NCBI RefSeq assembly: GCF_013294025.1
Contig: NZ_JABSNL010000014.1
Location: forward strand, 1 to 64,000
Reading direction: 5' to 3'
Length of the DNA stretch: 64,000 nucleotides
Source: Flavobacterium aeripolare
Lineage (GTDB): Bacteria; Bacteroidota; Bacteroidia; Flavobacteriales; Flavobacteriaceae
The notes beneath the pieces were generated by a model. That model did not search any database. It was not told the DNA's origin and saw only the letters and a program-made list of their open reading frames with translations. Each line of letters begins with the position of its first letter. The first letter of the stretch is position 1. This document shows, in pieces, positions 35,748 to 44,660 of the stretch. A program made the translations under genes and the position numbers.

Positions 35748-36602
35748 CTATCTAATAGCATTATTTTGAATTAAATCAATATATAAATTGACTTTATCTT
35801 TTAATTCTTTTCTTGGAGTAATAAAGTCTAAGAAACCGTGCTCAAGTAAAAATTCTGCAGTTTGAAATCCCTCAGGTAAATCTTTTCCGGTAGTATCTCT
35901 TACCACTCTAGGTCCAGCAAATCCAATTAAGGCACCTGGCTCAGAGATATTGATATCTCCTAACATGGCATAAGATGCAGTCGTACCACCTGTTGTAGGA
36001 TCTGTACAAAGAGAGATGTAAGGTAATTTTGCTTCCGCTAATTGTGCTAGCTTTACAGATGTTTTTGCTAATTGCATTAACGAGTAAGCTGCTTCCATCA
36101 TACGTGCTCCACCAGATTTTGAAATCATAATAAAGGGAAGCTTGTTTTTAATAGCGTGGTTAATACCTCTTGATATTTTTTCACCTACTACAGCTCCCAT
36201 AGATCCACCAATAAAAGCAAAATCCATACAGCAAATGACAACTTCTTTTCCTTTTGATTTCCCTACTCCAGTACGCACTGCGTCTTTAAGTTTGGTTTTT
36301 TCCATAACATCCTTCAATCTGTCTGCATATTTTTTTGTATCAACAAAATGCAAAGGATCTTTAGAAGTTAAGTTTTTGTCTAACTCAACAAATTCGTTGT
36401 TGTCAAACAAAATTTCAAAATAGGTTGCACTACCAATTCTCACGTGAAATCCATCCTCTGGACTCACAAATAAATTGCGTTCTAATTCATCAGCATCAAT
36501 TACTTTACCTGTTGGTGATTTGTACCAAAGTCCCTTTGGAACATCCATTTTGTCCTCAGTAGCAGTCGTAATTCCTTTTTCTTTTCTCTTAAACCAAGCC
36601 AT
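35748..36602 (-). CDS. accD: Acetyl-CoA carboxylase carboxyltransferase beta subunit, zinc-finger cysteines missing
   Basis: 284 residues. With AccA it moves the carboxyl group from biotin to acetyl-CoA in the first step of fatty-acid synthesis. The crotonase-like core is complete ([76 protein letters not shown]). The N-terminal segment aligns with the four-Cys zinc finger of E. coli AccD ([29 protein letters not shown]), but none of the four Cys remains: Ser29, the T31/G32 position, Ser47 and Asp50 replace them. It lies 58 nt downstream of fbaA on the same strand. Confidence 0.95.
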   Translation of the reverse strand: MAWFKRKEKGITTATEDKMDVPKGLWYKSPTGKVIDADELERNLFVSPEDGFHVRIGSATYFEILFDNNEFVELDKNLTSKDPLHFVDTKKYADRLKDVMEKTKLKDAVRTGVGKSKGKEVVICCMDFAFIGGSMGAVVGEKISRGINHAIKNKLPFIMISKSGGARMMEAAYSLMQLAKTSVKLAQLAEAKLPYISLCTDPTTGGTTASYAMLGDINISEPGALIGFAGPRVVRDTTGKDLPEGFQTAEFLLEHGFLDFITPRKELKDKVNLYIDLIQNNAIR

Positions 36603-36615
36603 AAATTTAAAGTAT

Positions 36616-36654
36616 AATTGACAGTCGACATTTATTAAAAGTCAACTGTCAATT
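36616..36654. repeat. Inverted repeat between fbaA and accD
   Basis: Arms AATTGACAGT (36616-36625) and ACTGTCAATT (36645-36654) are perfect complements, with a further GAC/GTC pair inside (36627-36629, 36641-36643). No T-run follows on the minus strand, so it is not a typical terminator. It may be an operator or an mRNA-processing hairpin. Confidence 0.5.
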
Positions 36655-36659
36655 GTTAA

Positions 36660-37727
36660 TTATAGTGTATTCACATTATTCAAGTCAGCAAAAGCTTGTT
36701 CCAATCTTGTGTTGAAAGTTACTTCGCTCTCACGTACCCATTTTCTTGGGTCGTAATATTTTTTATTAGGTACATCAGCTCCTTCAGGATTACCAATTTG
36801 TGTTTTTAAATAGTCAATATTTTTAACCATGTAATCGCGAATACCTTCTGTGTAAGCAAATTGTAAGTCGGTATCAATGTTCATTTTGATAACTCCGTAG
36901 CTAATTCCTTCTCTAATTTCTTCAAGTGTAGAACCTGATCCACCGTGAAAAACAAAATCAACAGGGTTGTTTCCTGTGTTGAATTTCTTTTGAACGAAAT
37001 CTTGAGAGTTCTTTAAAATTTTTGGAGTCAATTTCACGTTACCTGGTTTGTATACACCGTGTACGTTTCCAAAAGCTGCTGCAATAGTAAATTTAGGACT
37101 TACTTTCATAAGTTCTTCGTAAGCAAATGCAACTTCTTCAGGTTGTGTGTATAATTTAGAGCTATCAACATCAGAGTTATCAACACCATCTTCCTCACCA
37201 CCGGTGATTCCAAGTTCGATTTCTAATGTCATTCCCATTTTGCTCATTCGAGCTAAATAGCCTTTGCAAATTTCGATATTCTCTTCGATTGGTTCCTCAG
37301 AAAGGTCAATCATGTGAGAGCTAAATAAAGGTTTTCCAGTTGCAGCAAAGTGTTCTTCTGATGCATCTAATAAACCATCGATCCAAGGCAATAATTTTTT
37401 TGCACAGTGGTCAGTATGTAAAATAACAGTTGCTCCATAAGCTTCTGCTAATGCGTGAATGTGTTTTGCTCCAGCGATTCCACCAGCGATAGCTGCTTTC
37501 TCGTTTGCGTTAGACAGTCCTTTTCCTGCATTAAATTGTGCTCCTCCATTAGAGAATTGAATGATTACAGGTGCATTTAATTTTGCAGCTGTTTCTAAAA
37601 CGCCATTTATTGTACTAGATCCAGTTACGTTAACAGCAGGTAAAGCAAATCCTTTTTCTTTTGCATAATTGAAAATTTCCTGTACTTGATCACCTGTAGC
37701 TACGCCTGGTTTGATGTTGTGTGCCAT
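36660..37727 (-). CDS. fbaA: Class II fructose-bisphosphate aldolase
   Basis: 355 residues. The zinc-dependent aldolase of glycolysis and gluconeogenesis. Motifs: LPAVNVTGSSTINGVLETA, the zinc site VILHTDHCAKKLLPW, EIELGITGGEEDGVD, AAAFGNVHGVYKPGNVKL, the second phosphate loop VFHGGSGSTLEEI and YGVIKMNIDTDLQFAYTEGI. Length fits the FbaA subtype (about 355-360). Strong codon bias fits high expression. It has its own -7 box just after the tamL stop and is followed by accD. Confidence 0.97.
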   Translation of the reverse strand: MAHNIKPGVATGDQVQEIFNYAKEKGFALPAVNVTGSSTINGVLETAAKLNAPVIIQFSNGGAQFNAGKGLSNANEKAAIAGGIAGAKHIHALAEAYGATVILHTDHCAKKLLPWIDGLLDASEEHFAATGKPLFSSHMIDLSEEPIEENIEICKGYLARMSKMGMTLEIELGITGGEEDGVDNSDVDSSKLYTQPEEVAFAYEELMKVSPKFTIAAAFGNVHGVYKPGNVKLTPKILKNSQDFVQKKFNTGNNPVDFVFHGGSGSTLEEIREGISYGVIKMNIDTDLQFAYTEGIRDYMVKNIDYLKTQIGNPEGADVPNKKYYDPRKWVRESEVTFNTRLEQAFADLNNVNTL

Positions 37728-37772
37728 TGTAAATTTTTTTTAGTGGTTTTTTTATTTTTTAGTTCAAGACTA

Positions 37773-37780
37773 CAAAAATA
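37773..37780 (-). promoter_or_regulatory. -7 promoter box for fbaA
   Basis: TATTTTTG on the minus strand matches TAnnTTTG and lies 45 nt before the fbaA ATG, in the 67-nt gap after tamL. Confidence 0.6.
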
Positions 37781-37794
37781 AGAATTAATTAGCA

Positions 37795-40353
37795 TTAGAA
37801 CGGGTAATTTATTCCAAAATTTAAAACGCTGTTTGCAAAGTTGTAATCTCTAAACCATTTCTTGTCTGTTTCGTTTGCTGGATCGTAGGTTTTAAATCCT
37901 AAGTCAAAACGCACGACTAAGAAAGTTAAATCGTATCGCAATCCAAATCCTGAACCTACGGCTAAATCCTTGAAACTTTTAAAACCGTTGAATGTTGATT
38001 TTTCATCGGTTACATTGTCTAGTACGTTCCAGATGTTTCCTACGTCGCTAAATAGTGCTCCTTTAATATTACCAGCTATTTTAAAACGGTATTCTGCACT
38101 TAAAGCAATCTTCATGTTAGCTTCGTTAAAATCATTAACGGCACCACTACGACCGGGTCCTAAACTATAGGGTTGCCACGCTCTATTATCATTTGAACCA
38201 CCAGAGAAGTAACTTCGAGAAAAAGGAATATTATCTGAGTTTCCAAAAGGGATTGCAATACCAAAGAAGCTTCTCACCGCAAGGATGTTCTCATTTGATA
38301 AATCCCAATGTTTGATATAGTCAAATTCAGTTTTAATATATTCTGAATATTCAAGATTAAAAATTTCCCTATTTCCATCAGCATTCACTGCTCTATTTGT
38401 AGTACTCGACAATAAAGATAGCAAGGATCCAGCCGATTCGATTTTAGTTTTAAATAGATAAAAAGTTTTGTCTTGCAGGTCTTTTTTAGTCGTTTTTGTA
38501 AAAGTGAAGCTGGTTGCTAGTATAAAGTCGTTCTCTGTTAATCGCACTCTTCTTTCTTCAATGCTTTTTACCGATTGGAAGTCGTTGTCGCTAATACCTA
38601 GTGAAGCAGGGTTGTTGATTGCTGAGTTTGCAAAAGCTGTTGTACCCTTGTTAATTAGTAAATCACCGTTAGCATCTACATTAGAACCTTCAGTATTATA
38701 GATTTTTGCGATGTCATTTAGTGCGTCATAGGATGATCCATACACATTGAAATAATTGTCAGGATTTAAATTTCTAACAAATTGAACATTAAATAAGTCA
38801 AAACGTGCTGTATTGTTCCTCTTTGGGTTCCAGTTGTAAGTCACCGAGCCAGTAAAATTCTCTTTATCAAGTCCTATGTTTGTTTGACGAGCAAAACCTA
38901 TCGCCATTAACGTCGATGGAATCATGCTTTTAGGAATAATTCGCTCTGTAGAAAATGGTAAAAATATCCTAGGGATAGTTAACTTTAAGTCGGCTCCATA
39001 TTCAGATACGTTGAAAAATTGGTTGTTAGGATTTGCTAAATCCTTAGAAGAACCAATATTTGCTCTCCCTGATAACGATAGTGTTTCGGCACCATTAAAG
39101 ACATTTCGTATGGTCAGTGAAGGACTAAATGAGATACCTATGTCTTGAATGTTAGAGTGTGTAACGTCAAAGAAGGCTCCAAAACTATATTTTTTTCGGG
39201 GAGTCAAAAATACTTTCGCGATAAGCGAACTAGCCGTACTATCTCTTTTATCTACCTCATACTGGATACTTGGATAGTTGAAAATTTTCAAGTTATTTAA
39301 ATAGCGCGTGGTAAGCACCGTTTTAAAATCAGCAAAAGGCATTCCCTTGTTGATAAATATTGCATCAGTGATCGCATGCGGTTTGTACTTTAATTTATCG
39401 TGGCTGTATAAATTAAAATTTTTATAGCTGATGCTGTCGTTAATGGTATTGTCAGTACGAGTAGTAGAATAGTCAGTGTAAATGTTTACATCGCTAATCT
39501 TGTATAATTTAAATGGTTCTGTACGTGTCGAGTCCTTGTCTTGATAAGTGTAATCGCTGACAATCATGTTTACATCTGCCTTGTTTACTTTGTTGATCGT
39601 ATCAATGTTGAAGTTTACATAGGTGGGCTGAAAATAATAAGCACCATTATTTCTAAATTGTTCGGCAACTCTGCTTTTTTCCTCATCAAAATTAACGGTT
39701 TGATATTGCTGACCACGCTTTAAAAGAGAGTTTACTTTTCGCAATTGATATAACGAGTCTAGAGCAGGAGTGCTTATTGTAGTTGTTATAGAGTCTAGAA
39801 AATAAGGTTTTTTTGTAGCTATGATGTAATCTATCTTGGCTTTTTTACCGCTGATAGTATCTGTTTTATAACTTGTCTCGACATCAAAAAAACCTTTGTT
39901 AAAATAATAATACTTTAGTCGTGTTACGGATTTAGCTGTTTTAGTACTATCAATAATAGCTGGCGGTTCTCCTACTTTTTTTAAGAAGTCGTGTATACCA
40001 TGATATAGGAAAGATTTTCCTAAACGATCCACTTGTTTAGCCGAGAGAAATTTTGATTGCCGCTCATATAATCCGGGATTGTTCTTGAATTTTGCTGCGT
40101 AAGTGGAATCAGGATTTAAATTTGCTAAATTGTATAAATGCAATCGCAAAGGATATCCTAAAATAAAAGTACTGTTTGGTTTTTGATAGAGCTGATTATA
40201 AGCGTTTTCCTCACTAGTACGTTTACCATTAACCATGATTCTGTTTTTTGTCAAACGCATTTTTCCGTCTGGAACTCTTTTTTCAGTGTTACAAGCAGAT
40301 ATTATTATTCCTATTAGAATAATTAGTGATATTTTTGTTGCAATTTTCTTCAA
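37795..40353 (-). CDS. tamL: TamL: lipoprotein TamA/BamA-family outer-membrane assembly protein
   Basis: 852 residues from a TTG start at 40353. The N-terminus reads as a signal peptide with lipobox (IIISAC), so this Omp85-family protein is a lipoprotein. That is the hallmark of TamL, the Bacteroidota version of TamA. POTRA-like repeats (about 60-370) precede a C-terminal 16-strand surface-antigen barrel (IPFSRSYFSGGSNDNRAWQP; VGSGFGLRYDLTFLVVRFDLGF; final ILNFGINYPF). With TamB it inserts or exports envelope proteins. The frame is open back to 40458, but a -7 box at 40374-40381 rules out starts upstream of it. The TrmH gene is divergent. Confidence 0.88.
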   Translation of the reverse strand: MKKIATKISLIILIGIIISACNTEKRVPDGKMRLTKNRIMVNGKRTSEENAYNQLYQKPNSTFILGYPLRLHLYNLANLNPDSTYAAKFKNNPGLYERQSKFLSAKQVDRLGKSFLYHGIHDFLKKVGEPPAIIDSTKTAKSVTRLKYYYFNKGFFDVETSYKTDTISGKKAKIDYIIATKKPYFLDSITTTISTPALDSLYQLRKVNSLLKRGQQYQTVNFDEEKSRVAEQFRNNGAYYFQPTYVNFNIDTINKVNKADVNMIVSDYTYQDKDSTRTEPFKLYKISDVNIYTDYSTTRTDNTINDSISYKNFNLYSHDKLKYKPHAITDAIFINKGMPFADFKTVLTTRYLNNLKIFNYPSIQYEVDKRDSTASSLIAKVFLTPRKKYSFGAFFDVTHSNIQDIGISFSPSLTIRNVFNGAETLSLSGRANIGSSKDLANPNNQFFNVSEYGADLKLTIPRIFLPFSTERIIPKSMIPSTLMAIGFARQTNIGLDKENFTGSVTYNWNPKRNNTARFDLFNVQFVRNLNPDNYFNVYGSSYDALNDIAKIYNTEGSNVDANGDLLINKGTTAFANSAINNPASLGISDNDFQSVKSIEERRVRLTENDFILATSFTFTKTTKKDLQDKTFYLFKTKIESAGSLLSLLSSTTNRAVNADGNREIFNLEYSEYIKTEFDYIKHWDLSNENILAVRSFFGIAIPFGNSDNIPFSRSYFSGGSNDNRAWQPYSLGPGRSGAVNDFNEANMKIALSAEYRFKIAGNIKGALFSDVGNIWNVLDNVTDEKSTFNGFKSFKDLAVGSGFGLRYDLTFLVVRFDLGFKTYDPANETDKKWFRDYNFANSVLNFGINYPF

Positions 40354-40373
40354 GTGTTTTAAAATATTTAATT

Positions 40374-40381
40374 CAAAAGTA
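40374..40381 (-). promoter_or_regulatory. -7 promoter box for tamL
   Basis: TACTTTTG on the minus strand matches TAnnTTTG. Its transcript would begin around 40367, only about 14 nt before the TTG codon at 40353. No in-frame ATG lies in between, which supports the TTG start. Confidence 0.6.
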
Positions 40382-40390
40382 CATATTTTT

Positions 40391-41119
40391 ATGGTTAGTA
40401 AAAACCAAATAAAACTTATAACTAGTTTACAGCAAAAAAAGTATCGTTTAGCCCACAAATTATTTTTTGCCGAAGGGGTAAAGGTAATTCAAGAACTACT
40501 AGATTCTAATATTGAGTTGGATCATTTATACACCACTCAAAATAACTTTGATCATGTTCCTGCAGACAAGCTGAGCCTGATTCATGATACTGATTTAAAA
40601 AAAATAAGTGCGCTAGCAACTCCTAATACTTGTTTAGCACTTTTTAAAATCCCTGTGGACCGCGAAATAATTACGTCAGGCCTTATGGTTGCACTGGATG
40701 GTGTAAGAGATCCTGGTAATTTAGGGACTATTTTAAGGCTTTGTGATTGGTATGGAATTACACAATTAATTTGCTCAAATGATTCTGTAGACTTATATAA
40801 TTCTAAGGTAGTGCAAGCTACAATGGGGTCTATAAGTCGTGTCAATGTGAAGTATCTTGATCTAGAAGAGTTTTTGGCTGCTGCCAAAGTGCCTTTATTT
40901 GGAACATTTATGGATGGTGATAACATCTACAAAGCGTCATTACCTGAAGAGGGCATTATTATCATGGGGAATGAGGCTAATGGAATCTCTGAAGAAATTG
41001 AAAGAATTATCAAAAACAGAATTTCCATTCCGCGTTTTGGTGACTTGAAAATGACGGAGAGTTTAAATGTCGCTACTGCTACTGCAATTGTTTTAAGTGA
41101 ATTTAAACGAAACTACTAA
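40391..41119 (+). CDS. TrmH/SpoU-family RNA 2'-O-methyltransferase
   Basis: 242 residues from the ATG at 40391 (MVSKNQIKLITSLQQKKYRL). The longer open frame starting at 40235 is antisense to tamL coding sequence and unlikely to be used. An N-terminal substrate-binding domain (KKYRLAHKLFFAEGVKVIQELL) precedes the SPOUT knot, with DGVRDPGNLGTILRLCDWYG, VVQATMGSISRVNV, GNEANGISEEI and SIPRFGDLKMTESLNVATATAIVLSEF. It methylates a ribose in rRNA or tRNA using SAM; the exact target is unclear. It is divergent from tamL, a pairing common in Flavobacteria. Confidence 0.9.
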   Translation: MVSKNQIKLITSLQQKKYRLAHKLFFAEGVKVIQELLDSNIELDHLYTTQNNFDHVPADKLSLIHDTDLKKISALATPNTCLALFKIPVDREIITSGLMVALDGVRDPGNLGTILRLCDWYGITQLICSNDSVDLYNSKVVQATMGSISRVNVKYLDLEEFLAAAKVPLFGTFMDGDNIYKASLPEEGIIIMGNEANGISEEIERIIKNRISIPRFGDLKMTESLNVATATAIVLSEFKRNY

Positions 41120-41122
41120 TAA

Positions 41123-41839
41123 TTAATGGAAGGTAAAATTAAGTAGTATTGCTCTATTTTTAATTGAATCTATATTGTCTGTGAACTGTCCTGGTCCGCC
41201 TGGTCCGTCATAATGAACTAATTCATCACCAATTCCAAAAACACCACGTATTGAAGGAGAGAAGATAAAATATTCTGTAAAAATATCAATACCTACACCT
41301 AGTTCATAGTTGATAGTCCATTGTTTTAATCGCAATCTTTCTTCAGTAGCCGATAAGTCACTAGCATTTTGATTGCTAGATAAATTCAGCATACCTGAGA
41401 AACCACCTTCTAAATAAGGACGTACATTACCTGCACGTAAAGCTGAGAACTTCACTAAAAGAGGTAAGTGGATAAACGTGCCTATTAATTCTCTTGATGC
41501 CCCAAAAGTTGTTCCTGTTAATTCAGGATTTACTAATTCTCTCTTTGAATAATACAGTCCAGGTTCAAAACGCAGGTGTATGTATTCTTGCAATCTTAGA
41601 TCTCCAATAATTCCAACATTAAACCCAGTCGATTTTAATGTCTGAATTTCTTTTTGTGGTTCTTTGTAGTCGATTTTATAATCAAATAAATTAGTCCCTA
41701 GATAAAACCCAAAATGGATGGGTTGACTTTGGAAATTTTCTAAATTGATAATTGGGTCTTTACCAAAAATACTTTTATTGTATTGTGCGTTCCCTTTTAT
41801 AAATAGAGTTAAAAGTAAAAGTAAGAATATCTTTTTCAT
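41123..41839 (-). CDS. porT: Type IX secretion / gliding protein PorT (SprT)
   Basis: 238 residues with a signal peptide (MKKIFLLLLLTLFIKGNAQ) and an eight-strand-like outer-membrane barrel (LRFEPGLYYSKRELV, HLPLLVKFSALRAGNVRPYLEGGF, YELGVGIDIFTEYFIFSPSIRGVFGIGDELV). It matches the porin-like PorT family by pattern. Its place directly after ubiE is the arrangement I recall for porT/sprT in Flavobacteria. PorT is needed for the type IX secretion system that exports gingipain-like enzymes and gliding adhesins. The identification is by pattern plus context; a generic outer-membrane barrel is the alternative. Confidence 0.8.
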   Translation of the reverse strand: MKKIFLLLLLTLFIKGNAQYNKSIFGKDPIINLENFQSQPIHFGFYLGTNLFDYKIDYKEPQKEIQTLKSTGFNVGIIGDLRLQEYIHLRFEPGLYYSKRELVNPELTGTTFGASRELIGTFIHLPLLVKFSALRAGNVRPYLEGGFSGMLNLSSNQNASDLSATEERLRLKQWTINYELGVGIDIFTEYFIFSPSIRGVFGIGDELVHYDGPGGPGQFTDNIDSIKNRAILLNFTFH

Positions 41840-41862
41840 AAATATCGAAATGAAATGGGCTA

Positions 41863-42594
41863 CTATTTTTTTGATGCTGTGTATATTGTTGCTACGCCAA
41901 AGGTTTGAGGTAATGCTGCTACATCTATAAACCCAACTTTTCTTAAAATATTGTTTAAAGCTTCACCATAAGGGAAAGCTGCAGCCGATTCTGACAAATA
42001 GCCATAAGCTACATCATCCTTAGAAAATAGTTTACCTATAAGTGGAAGTACGTTTCTGCTATAGAAATTATATCCTTGTTTATAGGGTGTTTTATCTGGT
42101 ACAGAAGTTTCCAAAATTACAAAAACTCCGTTTGGTTTTAACACACGTAATATTTCTGCTAATCCTTTTTCTAATGTTTCAAAATTTCGAACACCAAAAG
42201 CCACAGTAATCGCGTCAAAGTAGTTGTCGTCAAAAGGCATTTTTTCTGAATCTCCTAGAACCATTTCAATAGTTTTAGAAAGATTTTTTGCCGCAATTTT
42301 CTTTTCGCCTACTTCTAGCATTCCTGCAGAGATGTCTAAGCCTATAATTTGGGAAGCTTTTGTCTGGGCCATTAATATGGCAAGGTCTCCAGTTCCAGTT
42401 GCTATATCTAATATTGTATTGGGATTTGCTTTTGAAACAATTTCTAATACTTTTTTACGCCATTTGATGTCTATTCCAAAAGAAATGACACGGTTTAAAT
42501 TGTCATAATTTCCAGAAATAGTATCAAACATCTGTGCTACTTGTTCTTTTTTACCTAGTGTGGAATCTTTATATGGAGTGATATTTTTTGACAT
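41863..42594 (-). CDS. ubiE: Demethylmenaquinone methyltransferase
   Basis: 243 residues. A SAM-dependent class I methyltransferase that makes menaquinone from demethylmenaquinone, the last step of respiratory quinone synthesis. Motif I is [16 protein letters not shown], followed by [39 protein letters not shown] and [17 protein letters not shown], all standard for UbiE/MenG. The C-terminus [23 protein letters not shown] is typical. In a menaquinone-using Bacteroidota only the menaquinone role is expected. A -7 box lies upstream and porT follows after 23 nt. Confidence 0.96.
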   Translation of the reverse strand: MSKNITPYKDSTLGKKEQVAQMFDTISGNYDNLNRVISFGIDIKWRKKVLEIVSKANPNTILDIATGTGDLAILMAQTKASQIIGLDISAGMLEVGEKKIAAKNLSKTIEMVLGDSEKMPFDDNYFDAITVAFGVRNFETLEKGLAEILRVLKPNGVFVILETSVPDKTPYKQGYNFYSRNVLPLIGKLFSKDDVAYGYLSESAAAFPYGEALNNILRKVGFIDVAALPQTFGVATIYTASKK

Positions 42595-42609
42595 TTTTTT
42601 TAATTTTCA

Positions 42610-42617
42610 CAAATATA
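42610..42617 (-). promoter_or_regulatory. -7 promoter box for ubiE-porT
   Basis: TATATTTG on the minus strand matches TAnnTTTG and lies 15 nt before the ubiE ATG. Confidence 0.55.
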
Positions 42618-42808
42618 CTATAATCTGTTTTTATGGGAGTGCAGTTTTTTAAAATCTATATTCTCAGGAGTGTAAATTTTCAAAAAAAAGTGCTTTATAC
42701 CATAAATGTTAAATTTTCAAAAAGAGGCAAATATCACTAAAAGTGGGTATTGTGGACTACGGATTTATTAGCGAGTTTTACACCATAAAAATATAAGGTA
42801 TTTTTTCA

Positions 42809-43126
42809 ATGATTAAAAAGGGATTAATGGCTCAAATCAAGTGGTTGTTACTTGCGTTAACTTTATCACTTGTTCTTGTGTGCTGTTTTGACGGAACTGT
42901 GCTTGATCACAGTAGCATGACTAAAACGCAAAATACGTTCTTAGGATTAAATTTGTTTTTGGAAATTTTAATTTTCTTTGTCTTTAGTACCTTCGTGGTA
43001 TTTGGTATTAAGGGCTTTTTTGAGATGTACTCTCAGAAAACATCTAATGTTATACTCTTCGTTAGCGGAGTGTTTTTAGCATTTGTAATAATTTTGTTGT
43101 GCTATCAAATATTATTTCAAGAATAA
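42809..43126 (+). CDS. Small three-helix membrane protein, unknown
   Basis: 105 residues with three strong hydrophobic segments (about 10-26, 47-68 and 80-101). The only charged features are a basic start (MIKKGLMAQIK) and short loops (FDGTVLDHSSMTKTQN; GFFEMYSQKTSN). No known domain is apparent. It stands alone between the divergent ubiE and the convergent folA, with a terminator in the folA gap. The loop between helices 1 and 2 is probably outside the cytoplasm. Confidence 0.6.
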   Translation: MIKKGLMAQIKWLLLALTLSLVLVCCFDGTVLDHSSMTKTQNTFLGLNLFLEILIFFVFSTFVVFGIKGFFEMYSQKTSNVILFVSGVFLAFVIILLCYQILFQE

Positions 43127-43253
43127 GTCATTCTTCCCTTCATTGTTTAATTTGTACCGGTAATGAATACATAAATGTTTTACTACCTTCTTTCTTAGCG
43201 GCAAAACTTGTAGGATTGTTATCGCTGTCTAATTAAAACAAATGAAATGCCAA

Positions 43254-43296
43254 AAAAAAGACCCTGAGAAGCAAGTGCTTTCTCAGGGTCTTTTTT
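43254..43296. terminator. Bidirectional terminator between small membrane gene and folA
   Basis: A 17-bp stem (43254-43270 with 43280-43296, core GACCCTGAGAA) has A-runs on one side and T-runs on the other, so it can serve both convergent genes. Confidence 0.9.
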
Positions 43297-43303
43297 ATTA
43301 TTC

Positions 43304-43786
43304 CTATTTCCTAATATAGGTTTCGTAGGTGAATTCATATTGGTGACGTTCATCTGTAGGATGTAGTTCTGATTGAACCAGTTCCCAATCTTCCAAGTCG
43401 ATTTCTGGAAAAAAGGTATCTGCTTCAAAACTGTGATGAACTCGAGTGAGTTCAATCTTATTTGCTTCCGGTAAAGCTAAGTTGTAAATTTCTCCTCCAC
43501 CTATTATAAATCGATCTTCGTTAGCAGGGCACGCAGCAAGCGCTTCTTCGATTGTTTTTACCACAGTACAACCTTCTGGATTGTAATCCTCTTGTCTACT
43601 GATTACGATATGAGTTCGATTAGGCAATGGTTTTTGTAAACTCTCAAAAGTCTTTCTACCCATTATAATATAATGGCCAGATGTTATTGCTTTGAATCGT
43701 TTGTAATCATCTGGTAAGTGCCAAATTATTTTATTGTCTTTTCCTAGTGCATTGTTTTCAGCTGCTGCCGCAATCATTGTCGTCAT
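43304..43786 (-). CDS. folA: Dihydrofolate reductase
   Basis: 160 residues. Reduces dihydrofolate to tetrahydrofolate with NADPH, which is needed to regenerate the folate oxidised by ThyA (encoded nearby). Motifs: MIAAAAENNALGKDNKIIWHLPDDYKRF (active-site start), HYIIMGRKTFESLQKPLPNRTHIVIS, RFIIGGGEIYNLALPEANKIELTRVHH and DTFFPEIDLEDWEL. The conserved acidic residue is the Asp of HLPDD. Length is normal. It lies 9 nt downstream of a 2TM-domain gene on the same strand. Confidence 0.97.
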   Translation of the reverse strand: MTTMIAAAAENNALGKDNKIIWHLPDDYKRFKAITSGHYIIMGRKTFESLQKPLPNRTHIVISRQEDYNPEGCTVVKTIEEALAACPANEDRFIIGGGEIYNLALPEANKIELTRVHHSFEADTFFPEIDLEDWELVQSELHPTDERHQYEFTYETYIRK

Positions 43787-43795
43787 AAGATGGTA

Positions 43796-44128
43796 TTATT
43801 TATTACTAGTATTTTCAACATGGTCCTTAAGCTCGGTAATTTTATTTTGCTGTAACAACACCAAGCGGTCTATTTGATCGCGTTCCCAGTTTTTATTCAT
43901 AAAGCGATCAGTGATAAATACTTTTACAAAGTGCAATAAAAACAGGAATATCCATCCTGTTAATATCCATATAAACAAAGCAGGATTTTCTATAAATGTG
44001 AATAGTTTAATTGCAGCGAATAGAAATAAACTAACTAAAAATAGAACTACAAAATGATAGTATAGTCCTTTTTTTTGTTTGATCCTTCTGCGAGCATACT
44101 CGTAGAGTTCATGTTGTTCTTTTTCCAT
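43796..44128 (-). CDS. 2TM-domain membrane protein
   Basis: 110 residues: a basic N-terminal helix (HELYEYARRRIKQKKGLYYHF), two membrane segments (about 24-45 and 50-68) and an amphipathic C-terminal helix (RFMNKNWERDQIDRLVLLQQNKITELKD). This is the 2TM domain layout of Bacteroidota, which also occurs fused to LytS-type histidine kinases. No enzymatic residues are evident. It precedes folA by 9 nt. A near-consensus -7 box (TATCTTTA, 44146-44153) lies upstream. Confidence 0.8.
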   Translation of the reverse strand: MEKEQHELYEYARRRIKQKKGLYYHFVVLFLVSLFLFAAIKLFTFIENPALFIWILTGWIFLFLLHFVKVFITDRFMNKNWERDQIDRLVLLQQNKITELKDHVENTSNK

Positions 44129-44363
44129 GTGTTCTTTTTTTAAGTTAAAGATAAAATATAATTTGTAAATTTTATCGTGTTGAGGAGTAATATTCGATCC
44201 AAATTTTGGCTAATTTAATAGTTTGGAATTTATAGCAGTGTTAAATTGATAAATGTATTTTTTTTTAACATCTAATATTAACAAAAGGTAAATCTTACAG
44301 CTTTTTGTAGTAGCTATGATTTTTGTGTTTACTTTAGCTTAAGATATTTAAAATGAAATAACT

Positions 44364-44660
44364 ATGTCAATCAAGAAACAGTTTGTAAAAACAAAACCAG
44401 TGTGTAAAGTGACTTTTGTAGTAGCTAGTGGTGATGCTAAAAAAGCCTCTGTTGTGGGTGATTTTAATAATTGGGATGCTAGTGCAGGAGCGCTTACTAA
44501 ATTAAAAAACGGAAATTTTAAAGGTGTTTTTGATTTAAATAAGGACGCTACTTATCAATTCAAGTATTTAGTAGATGATACTTATCTAAATGAAGAAGAA
44601 GCTGATAATTTTATTTGGAATGACTTTGCTGGATCAGAAAATAGTGTGTTGGTCGTTTAA
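44364..44660 (+). CDS. Stand-alone CBM48 / isoamylase N-terminal-like domain protein
   Basis: 98 residues forming a single early-set beta-sandwich domain: [25 protein letters not shown] (the AMPK/glycogen-branching-enzyme signature VVGDFNNW), [24 protein letters not shown] and [17 protein letters not shown]. In other proteins this domain binds alpha-glucans and is fused to glycogen enzymes; here it is alone, so a sugar-binding or regulatory role is possible. Its stop codon overlaps the thyA stop on the opposite strand. A -7-like box (TACTTTAG, 44330-44337) lies 26 nt before the start. Confidence 0.88.
   Translation: MSIKKQFVKTKPVCKVTFVVASGDAKKASVVGDFNNWDASAGALTKLKNGNFKGVFDLNKDATYQFKYLVDDTYLNEEEADNFIWNDFAGSENSVLVV

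Noticed and set aside
40235..40390. Longer N-terminus for the TrmH-type methyltransferase
   Set aside because: It would be antisense to the start of tamL and has no similarity to the family; the ATG at 40391 fits.
40354..40458. Longer N-terminus for TamL
   Set aside because: It would be encoded upstream of and across the -7 box at 40374-40381, has no lipobox at its own start and is not family-like.
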